DNA from: JAFGLZ01 sp964622545 | GTDB lineage: Bacteria > Planctomycetota > Phycisphaerae > UBA1845 > JAFGLZ01 | Assembly: GCA_964622545.1 (NCBI GenBank) | Contig: CAZUQM010000001.1 | Span: 310,001-374,000 of the forward strand | Reading direction: 5' to 3' | Length of the DNA: 64,000 nt | Part shown: piece by piece, positions 8,924 through 16,490 of the stretch | Position numbering within the stretch: the stretch's first letter is position 1 | How the letters are laid out: each line of letters starts with the position of its first letter | The notes under the pieces: model-generated | The model's input: only the letters and a program-made list of their open reading frames with translations | Database searches by the model: none | Told to the model about the DNA's origin: nothing | Program-made: the position numbers and the translations under genes

Positions 8924-8941
8924 GCCGCGGCGATCCGGACA

Positions 8942-10858
8942 CTACCGGCGTGTCCGTCGGTAGCCGCGCCGCGACTTGCTCTTTGAAGCACGGTCGCGCG
9001 GCTGCTTGCTGCCCCGGGCGGTCGATTTCTTCTCGAGCTTGACCCGAGGCTTCTTGGTCGCTTCCACCAGCTCCAAGTAGCGCTTGTCGGTGCGATCGGC
9101 CACGGAGTAGCGCGTCACCAGCTCGCCCTCCTCGTCCATGTAGACGAGCATCTCTGATTCGCGAGTCCGCAACAGGCCGAAGCCGCTACTCGTGCTCTGC
9201 AGAGGCGTGAACTCGACGTCGTGGGCCAGGTCGACCGCCACCGCGCCCGTGAAGAAGTCCACCTCCTCACGATACGTCTCGTTGCCGATCGTGACCTGGG
9301 CGCTCTCCAGACCGCCGATCTCCTCGCCCGGCTGGACGTTGAACGACTCCTTGATCCAACCGTTGTGATACCATTTGAAGATCTCGACACGAACGCCCAC
9401 GCCCCGAGGCCCTCGACCCACCACATAGAAGTACGTATCACGCTCCACGTGGACCGGCTGAGAGGGCTCCGACCAGGCCGTGTAAATCACGGGCTTCGTG
9501 GCGTCCTTCGGATCCTTCAGCTTCCCCGCCGCCAGGCAGTACTCGTTCAAGATCCCCAGACGAATGCGATACCGGTAGGTCCGCCCCGGCACGCCGGTCA
9601 GATCGTACTGACGCACGGGCTGGTACGAGTCGGCCACCGCCTCGCCGGGACCCGGCTTGCGATCGGCCGTCGCACCGGCGATCTCTAGCGCGCGGGCTTC
9701 CTGCTCCCGGCTGGCCGCGCCGTATTCCTGGTGGACCTCCAAAACCTCCTGGGCCATGGCGCGAGCCTGCTCGTATTCTTGCTGCTGAAGGGCTTGTTCG
9801 GCCTTGGCGAGTGTGGCCTCGACGAATTTCGCCGCGTCGTCGTCCGAGCTGAAGCGCCGCCGTTTCGTCTCGTCGTCCTTGCCGGACGGCTTGCGCGACG
9901 GCGTGGCGCTCGTCCTTCTCTCCGAACGACGCGCCCGGAGCTCGGCGCCGATGGCCGATCGCCGCCGGTCGTCGTCCGTCCTGGACCGACCCTTGGCCAC
10001 CGCCGCCCCCCGAACGGCGCCCTCGCGAACCACCGGCCCGGGAGGCATCAAGATCTGCCGCTGCGTGTCCCCGCTGACCAACCGATCGCGGTACTCCGTG
10101 AATCGCCGAGCCGAGTCGCGCATCAAGGCCCCGTCGCTGCCGAGCTGCAGCTCCGGCGGGGTCAATTCCGTCGGTACGCCGTACAGCGGCACCGGCTCCC
10201 AGTCCAGCCAGTCCCCGCCGATACGCTCTTGTCGTTGGACCTCGATGCCCGTAAACACGACGCCGGCCAACTCCTCGTCGTAGCCGTATCGGCTCTTGAG
10301 CAGGGCCTGCTGCTTGGCCACGTCGTAGCTGCTCTCCAGCGTGATCAGGTTCACGTCGCGCTCGACGGCCTCGGCAGGCTGCTGGCCTTCCTCCGCTGGC
10401 TCCTGGATGACCGCCAGGGCGCGAACATAGCTCGCCTTGGGCTCGAAGGGGGCCTCAAACGACGCCAGGGCCACGCCCTGCTCGGTCTGGGTAGTCTGCT
10501 CGAACTGGAACCGTTGGACCTGCCGCCCCCAGGGCACCGCCCAGGCCAGCGTCTGGTCAAGCCCCTCGGCCTGCACCGGCCCGACCTCGAGCTGCCGGAG
10601 CCGCTCCTCCCAGTCGGGCGCGGCCAACCGGTCGCCGGGGATCTCCGACGTGCGAGCCATGTCCCTGGCCAGGGCCTCGGCGCGCCGACGTACCTCCAGG
10701 TCGATCTCCGACGGACCATACACCTCGCCGCCAAACTCGACCGTATGCGGGTTCGTCACGAGATACATGACCATGATCGCCAGCAGACCCAGAACGGCGA
10801 TCCCGAGAACCGCCTTCTCGATGTGCTTCTCGATCATGCCGACGTTCTTCTTCGCCAT
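8942..10858 (-). CDS. Membrane-anchored pilus/secretion operon protein, 638 aa
   Basis: Seen: one transmembrane helix near the N-terminus (about residues 17-36), then a long hydrophilic region. There is a charged Arg/Ser/Asp-rich middle segment (about 285-350), a coiled-coil/TPR-like part (FVEATLAKAEQALQQQEYEQARAMAQEVLEV), a beta-rich C-terminal domain (VPGRTYRYRIRLGILNEY...) and a very basic tail. No family recognised. It is the third gene after the pilM fusion, with 61 nt to its upstream neighbour, so I infer an inner-membrane alignment component comparable in position to PilO/PilP. Start ATG opens MAKKNVGMIEKHIEK. Confidence 0.7.
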   Translation of the reverse strand: MAKKNVGMIEKHIEKAVLGIAVLGLLAIMVMYLVTNPHTVEFGGEVYGPSEIDLEVRRRAEALARDMARTSEIPGDRLAAPDWEERLRQLEVGPVQAEGLDQTLAWAVPWGRQVQRFQFEQTTQTEQGVALASFEAPFEPKASYVRALAVIQEPAEEGQQPAEAVERDVNLITLESSYDVAKQQALLKSRYGYDEELAGVVFTGIEVQRQERIGGDWLDWEPVPLYGVPTELTPPELQLGSDGALMRDSARRFTEYRDRLVSGDTQRQILMPPGPVVREGAVRGAAVAKGRSRTDDDRRRSAIGAELRARRSERRTSATPSRKPSGKDDETKRRRFSSDDDAAKFVEATLAKAEQALQQQEYEQARAMAQEVLEVHQEYGAASREQEARALEIAGATADRKPGPGEAVADSYQPVRQYDLTGVPGRTYRYRIRLGILNEYCLAAGKLKDPKDATKPVIYTAWSEPSQPVHVERDTYFYVVGRGPRGVGVRVEIFKWYHNGWIKESFNVQPGEEIGGLESAQVTIGNETYREEVDFFTGAVAVDLAHDVEFTPLQSTSSGFGLLRTRESEMLVYMDEEGELVTRYSVADRTDKRYLELVEATKKPRVKLEKKSTARGSKQPRDRASKSKSRRGYRRTRR

Positions 10859-10919
10859 GACGCACTCCAGCAGGGCCCACGCGCCAAGCCGCGCGCCGGC
10901 CGTTGGCGTTCAGCACTCC

Positions 10920-12452
10920 TCAGCGTCGCCTGGAGCCGCGACGGGATCCACGCCGCGAGCCCCTGCCTTCCTCTTCCTCATCCATGATCGGGTGGCCGAG
11001 CAGTTCATGCATCACCAGCGGCATCTTCTCGGCATAGACCTTGGGGAAGAAGCACCGCTCGAACGTCAACGTCACCTCGATCAGCGGATCAGCCCCGTAC
11101 ACGTAGCCGTCCTGCCCGCTCGGCTCGAACCGCCGGTAGTTCACGCACGTGGGTACGTAGAAGTTCTTCCGGCAGATGCGGTCGATCACCTGAGGCAGGT
11201 AGCGCTGATCGATGATCAGGTGCAGCCCGACGGGTACGATATCCATGTCGCCCCCGCCCGTGCGACCCGTCCACGTCTCGCCGTCCAGATCGAGCGAGAG
11301 GTCCACCGAAGCCGACTCGACCTTGTCGGCAGCGGGCTCGCCCATCCCACGCTGACCCAGCGCACCGGCGAGCGTGCCGGGGGCCGCGATCCCCGCGCTG
11401 CCTCGACGCGACGGTGCGGGCTTCTTGGCCCTACTCCCGCGCCCCCCGGCGGCCTCCTCCTCCACGCCAGCCGTCTTGTAAGGCTCCACGCGGAGCCTGA
11501 TCAGCCGCTTAACCGGCAAGGTCGTCACGTCGACCGCCGCGTCAGGATCGTTCTGCTTGAGCCTCTCGGCCGCATCCGCGTTGACGTCGGCCAGCGCCGA
11601 CAAGACCTCGCGCTGCACCCAGATCGTCATCTGGGCGATCCACCACATGATCGGGTCCGGCTTGGCCAGCGGATCCACCACCGACCCGATCACGGTCAGG
11701 GTCTGGTTCGGATCGTTGGCGATGTAGCACTGGATGCTCTGCGCCCTCGCGAGCTCGGCCCGGCGCTTGGCGTCCGTCCGGAAGCGCTCGGCCTCGCTCA
11801 CGGGCTTGGCGGCCTCCTCGCCCTCGGCTTTGGGTTCCGCCGCGGTCCGAGGCGGCCGGGTCCGACCGGGTTGAAGGCCCTGCAACGCCTCGCCGAGACG
11901 AGAACCAGTCCGCGAACGAGCCGGTGTGGGAGAGGATCGGCGCGGCGCCGGCTTGGCGCTGCCCGAGGAATCCGTCCCGATCCCCATCTCCCTGTTCTCG
12001 GCCTCGATCTGCGCCTGCACGGCGTTGATGTCTTCCTGGGTCGGTGGCCCCTTGGCCTTGAGGATCTCCGGCAGGGTCTCGCGGGCGTCGTTGTAGGCCC
12101 GGATGAACGCGATATTCAGACCCGGCTTGTCCGTCGGATCGGGAAACGCCTCCGGATGCAGGTAGTCCAGGCCCACCTGGTTCACTTCCATCGCCTTGTC
12201 GCGAACCAGCTTTACCTTGCTCTGCACCGTCTGAACGTTGTACTCCTGGACGGTCAGGTCCACCGGCGCCACCGGTTGCGGATGGACGGGTATCTTGCCC
12301 GCCCCTTTGAGCCCGTTGCCGATCTCCACCGCCTTGGCCATGCTCGTCTCGATGCGCTCGTAGCTGCTGCACGCCAGGAAACCCAGCCCGGCGCCGCCTA
12401 GACACACGAGCACGCACACGATGAAGAAGATATTGCGCTTGAGGAACGCCAT
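10920..12452 (-). CDS. Membrane-anchored pilus/secretion operon protein, 510 aa
   Basis: Seen: MAFLKRNIFFIVCVLVCLGG begins a single N-terminal membrane helix that ends in LACSS, followed by a periplasmic helical region. A disordered Pro/Arg/Ser linker lies at about 165-210, and near the C-terminus is VGLHLIIDQRYLPQVIDRICRKNFYVPTCVNYRRFEP. The tail ends in repeated RRGS units. Family not recognised; topology (short cytoplasmic start, one helix, periplasmic bulk) is that of PilN/PilO-type proteins. It stands 92 nt after the pilM fusion and is probably co-transcribed. Role in the secretin apparatus is inferred from position. Confidence 0.7.
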   Translation of the reverse strand: MAFLKRNIFFIVCVLVCLGGAGLGFLACSSYERIETSMAKAVEIGNGLKGAGKIPVHPQPVAPVDLTVQEYNVQTVQSKVKLVRDKAMEVNQVGLDYLHPEAFPDPTDKPGLNIAFIRAYNDARETLPEILKAKGPPTQEDINAVQAQIEAENREMGIGTDSSGSAKPAPRRSSPTPARSRTGSRLGEALQGLQPGRTRPPRTAAEPKAEGEEAAKPVSEAERFRTDAKRRAELARAQSIQCYIANDPNQTLTVIGSVVDPLAKPDPIMWWIAQMTIWVQREVLSALADVNADAAERLKQNDPDAAVDVTTLPVKRLIRLRVEPYKTAGVEEEAAGGRGSRAKKPAPSRRGSAGIAAPGTLAGALGQRGMGEPAADKVESASVDLSLDLDGETWTGRTGGGDMDIVPVGLHLIIDQRYLPQVIDRICRKNFYVPTCVNYRRFEPSGQDGYVYGADPLIEVTLTFERCFFPKVYAEKMPLVMHELLGHPIMDEEEEGRGSRRGSRRGSRRR

Positions 12453-12544
12453 GTCGGCTCCTCCGTGAGGTCAACCACACATTCGCGACGGCTCGACCGC
12501 CGCCGCACTGTCACGTCCAACACCCCAGCCACTCCGCCCTCCGC

Positions 12545-14689
12545 CTAGCGGCGACCCCGGCTGGGTCTCCTACCGCCCCTTTCCTCGTCCTCGGCCTCTT
12601 CCGAAGCCGGACTCGGCCCCAGAACGATCCCGAACTGAATCCGGAAGACCCAGTCCTTGACCCAGATCTCGCCCGTCACCGGGTCGCGGTCCGGATCGCG
12701 ACGGTCGATCTCCGCCCGTTCGGCCGCCGTCGGCATCTTCGGCGAGCCCACCATCCGCAACGCCTTCTGCGGGCTGCGCTGCTGCAGGGCCGCCAGCTTC
12801 TCGGGCATGATCACGTGGAAGCCCAGCTCTTCGGCCTCCTCCTCGTCCTTCGGATTGCCCAGCGTCTTGATCGTCTCGGCGAACTCGTCCAGGATCGTCG
12901 TGTACTGATTCGGCGTCCAGCCGGTCAGCGTGATCACGAACCCCCGGCCGTCCTCGCGATCCGGCAGCTCCGCCGCCCCGCCTCGACCTCGGCTTGACCG
13001 ACCCCGCGTGCTCCGCGACGAACGACCCGTCGAGCGGCCCCGCCCGCGACCCCTGCCCGCGTCCAACTCATCCTCCGGGGGCGCGATCCCGGGCTCCTCG
13101 GCCACCATCGGGCTGTATCGCGTGTTCAGCGAGTTGATGAAGATCTGCCGCCGGTCCTGACGCGGAATCTCCGCCGCGGCCTTGAGATACTCCTCCACCG
13201 TCTTGGCCCCGACCAACGACGCATCCGCCTCCGGTAGGGCCTCGTGAACCAGATCGACGATCTTCGGCCACAGCGTCTGGTCATCCAGCAACGTCATGAT
13301 GCCGATGACCTCGTCCTTGCCCTCGTCGACCTGGCTGTGAAGCTTGTTCCATTCGCTCGTCAGCGACCGGGCCGCAGCCAGGACCTTCGCCGAGTACTCC
13401 CGCGGAGGAACCCCCTCGCTATTCCGCCCGGTGCGGAGGAAGTTCTCGGCCGCCTTGCGATTCATGCTGGTCGACACGCCCTCGCCCATGCCGCCGTTGC
13501 TCGCCAGGGCGCTCGTGTCCAACAGATAGCGGGCCCAGAGGCAACCGGCGGCCAACAGGACGCACGCCGCGGTGGCCATGAAGTACGGCCGCTTCCGACG
13601 CCACGTCGTCCGCTTGGCGATCTGGGGCGGCAGCAGGTTCGATTGCACCGCGCCGCGACCCATGCCCTGGATGGCCAACCCGTACGCCACGCCCAGGCTC
13701 AAAACCTGCTCGTTCAGGGTCGGCGCGTTCAACGATGCGCCCGGGGCGAGCTGATTGAACGCGGAGAGACGCTCGACCTTCATGCCCAGGTTCTGTTGCA
13801 GGAACTTCTGAAGCCCCGGCAGGCGAAAGCCGTTGCCCATGCCCACGACCTTGTCGAGCTGGGCGTCGCGGTGCGTCTGCGTATACCGCCCGACCGACCG
13901 CTGGATCTCCGAGACCAGGTCCTGATAGACCGGCCGCATCGCCTGGAAAATCTGCCGGGCGTACTTGTGCGTCGCGGCCTGACGCTTGAGCGCCTCGGCC
14001 TTCGGGAACTCCAGCTTGAACGACTCCATCAGACGCTCGGTGAAGTTGTTCCCGCCGATGGGCACCGCCCGATTCCACACGTTGCCCCGATCCACGACGA
14101 TCAGGTCCGTGCTCTCAGCCCCGATGTCCAACAGCACCGTGGCCTTGTCGGGTCGCGGCGCATCGTGCTCGATGAAGTTGACCAACGCCAGCGGAGCGGG
14201 CTGCACGATGACCGGCTGGAGCCCGGCGTCGGTGAACGGGCCGAGGTACCGGTCGAGCTGCTCGGTCCGCATGCAGAAAATGCCCACCTCGACGTCCGGA
14301 CTGCCCTCCTCGCCGAAGATCTGGTAGTCCCAGATCACCTGGTCGATCTCGTAGGGAATCTGCTGACCCGCCTCGAACTGCACGATCGCCGGGAGCTGCT
14401 TCTTCTCCACCGGCGGCAGCTTCGTGAACCGCGTGAACGCCTGATAACCCGGCACCCCGATCACACACGGGTTGCCCGCCATCTCGTTTCGGCTCATCAG
14501 CGTCTCGATCGCCGCGGTCAAAGCCTCGACCAGCGCCTCGCCGCCGCGCTCGGTCGGGTTCAGGGGCTTGGCGTGTTCGACGATATCGAAGGCCACGGCC
14601 TCGACGATGTCTCCGTCGAGCTGTAGTTTGAGGGCCTTGAGGGCGGTCTGGCCCACATCAATGCCCCAAACCATCTTCTCACCTGCCAT
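12545..14689 (-). CDS. pilM: PilM-like actin-fold ATPase fused to a membrane/periplasmic domain, 714 aa
   Basis: Known: PilM is a cytoplasmic actin-like ATPase that binds the PilN tail in type IV pilus and secretion systems. Seen: residues 1-365 are PilM-like (VWGIDVGQTALKALKLQ at the start, VLLDIGAESTDLIVVDRGNVWNRAVPIGGNNFTERL in the middle, GMGNGFRLPGLQKFLQQNL). A transmembrane helix follows at about 377-395, then a periplasmic region of about 300 residues with a disordered Arg/Ser/Gly linker. Usual PilM is about 350 aa, so this is a fusion, perhaps replacing the PilM-PilN contact. GGGAGG precedes the ATG. First gene of the operon; divergent from mtaB with 64 nt between starts. Confidence 0.8.
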   Translation of the reverse strand: MAGEKMVWGIDVGQTALKALKLQLDGDIVEAVAFDIVEHAKPLNPTERGGEALVEALTAAIETLMSRNEMAGNPCVIGVPGYQAFTRFTKLPPVEKKQLPAIVQFEAGQQIPYEIDQVIWDYQIFGEEGSPDVEVGIFCMRTEQLDRYLGPFTDAGLQPVIVQPAPLALVNFIEHDAPRPDKATVLLDIGAESTDLIVVDRGNVWNRAVPIGGNNFTERLMESFKLEFPKAEALKRQAATHKYARQIFQAMRPVYQDLVSEIQRSVGRYTQTHRDAQLDKVVGMGNGFRLPGLQKFLQQNLGMKVERLSAFNQLAPGASLNAPTLNEQVLSLGVAYGLAIQGMGRGAVQSNLLPPQIAKRTTWRRKRPYFMATAACVLLAAGCLWARYLLDTSALASNGGMGEGVSTSMNRKAAENFLRTGRNSEGVPPREYSAKVLAAARSLTSEWNKLHSQVDEGKDEVIGIMTLLDDQTLWPKIVDLVHEALPEADASLVGAKTVEEYLKAAAEIPRQDRRQIFINSLNTRYSPMVAEEPGIAPPEDELDAGRGRGRGRSTGRSSRSTRGRSSRGRGGAAELPDREDGRGFVITLTGWTPNQYTTILDEFAETIKTLGNPKDEEEAEELGFHVIMPEKLAALQQRSPQKALRMVGSPKMPTAAERAEIDRRDPDRDPVTGEIWVKDWVFRIQFGIVLGPSPASEEAEDEERGGRRPSRGRR

Positions 14690-14717
14690 GGATGCCTCCC
14701 GAACGTGTGAGGGTCCG

Positions 14718-14746
14718 TTGAGATTGCCGGGCCCCCTGCCTAAGCT
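14718..14746 (+). promoter_or_regulatory. Promoter of mtaB, leaderless geometry
   Basis: TTGAGA, 17 nt, TAAGCT; the ATG follows the -10 element after 7 nt. No Shine-Dalgarno sequence lies between. It overlaps the leader of the divergent pilM gene. Confidence 0.45.
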
Positions 14747-14753
14747 AAACGTG

Positions 14754-16358
14754 ATGGGACCCGAGACTTACTACGTATCCGCCGTCGGCTGCAAAGTCAA
14801 CCAAGTCGAGGCTCAGCAGCTTCGCGAGGCCCTCCAATTCTTCGGGCTCGCCCCCGCAGCGGACAATGCCTCAGCCGATATCGCCCTCGTCAACACCTGT
14901 GCCGTCACCCGAACCGCCGCCAAGAAGAGCCGACAGCTCGTCCGGCGGGCCGGCAACGACGGCCGCACCCCGGTCATCGTCGTCGGATGTGGCGTCGCGG
15001 CCGAGGCAGAATCCTACCGATCCATGCCCGCCGTCATCGCCGTGCTCGACCATGAGCAGGACTGGATCGCCCGCCTGCAAGACATCCTGCGCGCACACTC
15101 TACGCCGACTCTACACAACGAGTTATCGGCACCTGGCGCCAATTCGTCCATGCCCGCACCCGACCGCGACCATGGTCGGGCCCTCGACGCCTCGGAAAAC
15201 GACCGTCCCTCCGCCCCCGCGCGAGGCCCGGAACCAACGGCCCGGAAGGAAAATGCCTCTACCCAGATCCAAGGGTCCGTATCGCCCCAAGTCAAGTGGG
15301 ATCTGACGGCGACCGTCCGGGGACTCGCCGGACACCAGCGGGCCTTCCTCAAGGTCCAGGACGGCTGTGACGCTGGCTGCACGTATTGTGTTATCCAAAG
15401 CTACAGAAAGACGTTACGATCGAAGCCGATCGCCGTCGCCCTCGCCGAGGCCGCCGAGATGGTCCGGGCAGGAGCCCGTGAGATCGTCCTGACCGGGATC
15501 TTCCTTGGGGCCTACGGACGGTCCACCGCCCGACGACGACGCCACGATGCCGGCGACCAACCGCTTGTCGAGCTCGTCGGATCGTTGGCGAAAGTCGCTG
15601 GCCTGGAAAGAGTTAGACTGTCAAGCCTCGAGCCCGGCGACGTGACCGACGAGCTCCTCGACGTCATGGCCGACAACCCGACCATCGCCCCCCACCTCCA
15701 CCTACCGTTGCAGGCCGGTCACGACGACGTGCTCCGCCGGATGAACCGCCAGTACCGCATCGACGACTACCTCGACACGATCGACCGCGCCCGACGCAAG
15801 CTCGACAGGCCCGCCATCACAACCGACGTCATCGTGGGCTTCCCGGGCGAAACCGACGCCCACGTCGCCGCAACGCTCGAAACCATCCATAACGTCGGTT
15901 TCGCCCGAATCCACGCCTTCCCCTTCAGCCTCCGCGCCGGCACGCCCGCCGAGCGATGGCGTGACGAGCTGCTCAGCCCCGACGCGATGCACGAGCGGAT
16001 GCAGCGTGTGCAGGCCCTCGCGGCCGAGACCGAGCTGGCCTACCGCCGGCAGTTCCTCGGCGAGCCCGAGCGGGTGATCATCGAGTCGTCCCGGCCGGCG
16101 GAGCCACCGCAAGCTATGGACGCCGCAGATGCGTGTCCCATGGATGCGGGCTGCTCGGGCGCGCCTTCGTCGGGTTCGGGCTGCTTGCGTTCGGGCCGCC
16201 ACAAGACTGAACCGATGGTGTGGCAGGGCCGGACGGATCGCTACTTTCCCGTCGAGATCGCCGCCCCGGCGGAGCCCGACCTTCGCGGGCAGGTCGTCCG
16301 CGTCACGATCACGTCCGTCGAACCCGGCCGCGTCACGGCGAGGATGGCCGATGCGTGA
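14754..16358 (+). CDS. mtaB: tRNA t6A37 methylthiotransferase MtaB, 534 aa
   Basis: Known: MtaB is a radical-SAM enzyme with two 4Fe-4S clusters that converts t6A to ms2t6A at position 37 of ANN-decoding tRNAs. Seen: the MtaB signature GCKVNQVEAQQL near residue 10, NTCAVT at about 45, GCGVAAE, then the radical-SAM motif CDAGCTYC (CxxxCxxC) at about 205, followed by GIFLGAYG and a C-terminal TRAM-like part. Odd: a Pro/Ala-rich insert of about 60 residues separates the first domain from the radical-SAM domain, and another Cys-rich insert (ACPMDAGCSG...) sits just before TRAM. ATG chosen over a GTG three bases upstream and over a longer frame antisense to pilM. Confidence 0.85.
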   Translation: MGPETYYVSAVGCKVNQVEAQQLREALQFFGLAPAADNASADIALVNTCAVTRTAAKKSRQLVRRAGNDGRTPVIVVGCGVAAEAESYRSMPAVIAVLDHEQDWIARLQDILRAHSTPTLHNELSAPGANSSMPAPDRDHGRALDASENDRPSAPARGPEPTARKENASTQIQGSVSPQVKWDLTATVRGLAGHQRAFLKVQDGCDAGCTYCVIQSYRKTLRSKPIAVALAEAAEMVRAGAREIVLTGIFLGAYGRSTARRRRHDAGDQPLVELVGSLAKVAGLERVRLSSLEPGDVTDELLDVMADNPTIAPHLHLPLQAGHDDVLRRMNRQYRIDDYLDTIDRARRKLDRPAITTDVIVGFPGETDAHVAATLETIHNVGFARIHAFPFSLRAGTPAERWRDELLSPDAMHERMQRVQALAAETELAYRRQFLGEPERVIIESSRPAEPPQAMDAADACPMDAGCSGAPSSGSGCLRSGRHKTEPMVWQGRTDRYFPVEIAAPAEPDLRGQVVRVTITSVEPGRVTARMADA

Positions 16359-16490
16359 CTTCCCGCCGGGGCAGGGCCTCGGTGGCGTTCACGTCGGCCG
16401 GTCGCTTATGATCACCCAGCACGACCAGCCGGCGAGCGTCATGATGGACCCGCCCGATCGTTCGGACCGGCCGCACCTACGAGGACGACG

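Larger units (their letters stand above)
8243..8941. other. 699-bp intergenic region: secretin leader and upstream terminator
   Basis: Contains, from the secretin side, a long untranslated leader, an AT-rich promoter candidate near 8535-8562, a short palindrome at 8617-8635 (ATAAGAC-N5-GTCTTAT) that could be an operator, and the terminator of the preceding operon at 8897-8923. I see no convincing gene. Confidence 0.6.

Noticed and set aside
8625..8963. 112-codon plus-strand frame in the secretin leader region
   Set aside because: No ribosome site, no coherent protein pattern, and it runs into the end of an opposite-strand gene.
9731..12401. Overlapping long plus-strand frames across the pilus operon
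   Set aside because: They oppose two membrane-anchored proteins with good starts and operon spacing; no ribosome sites or motifs.
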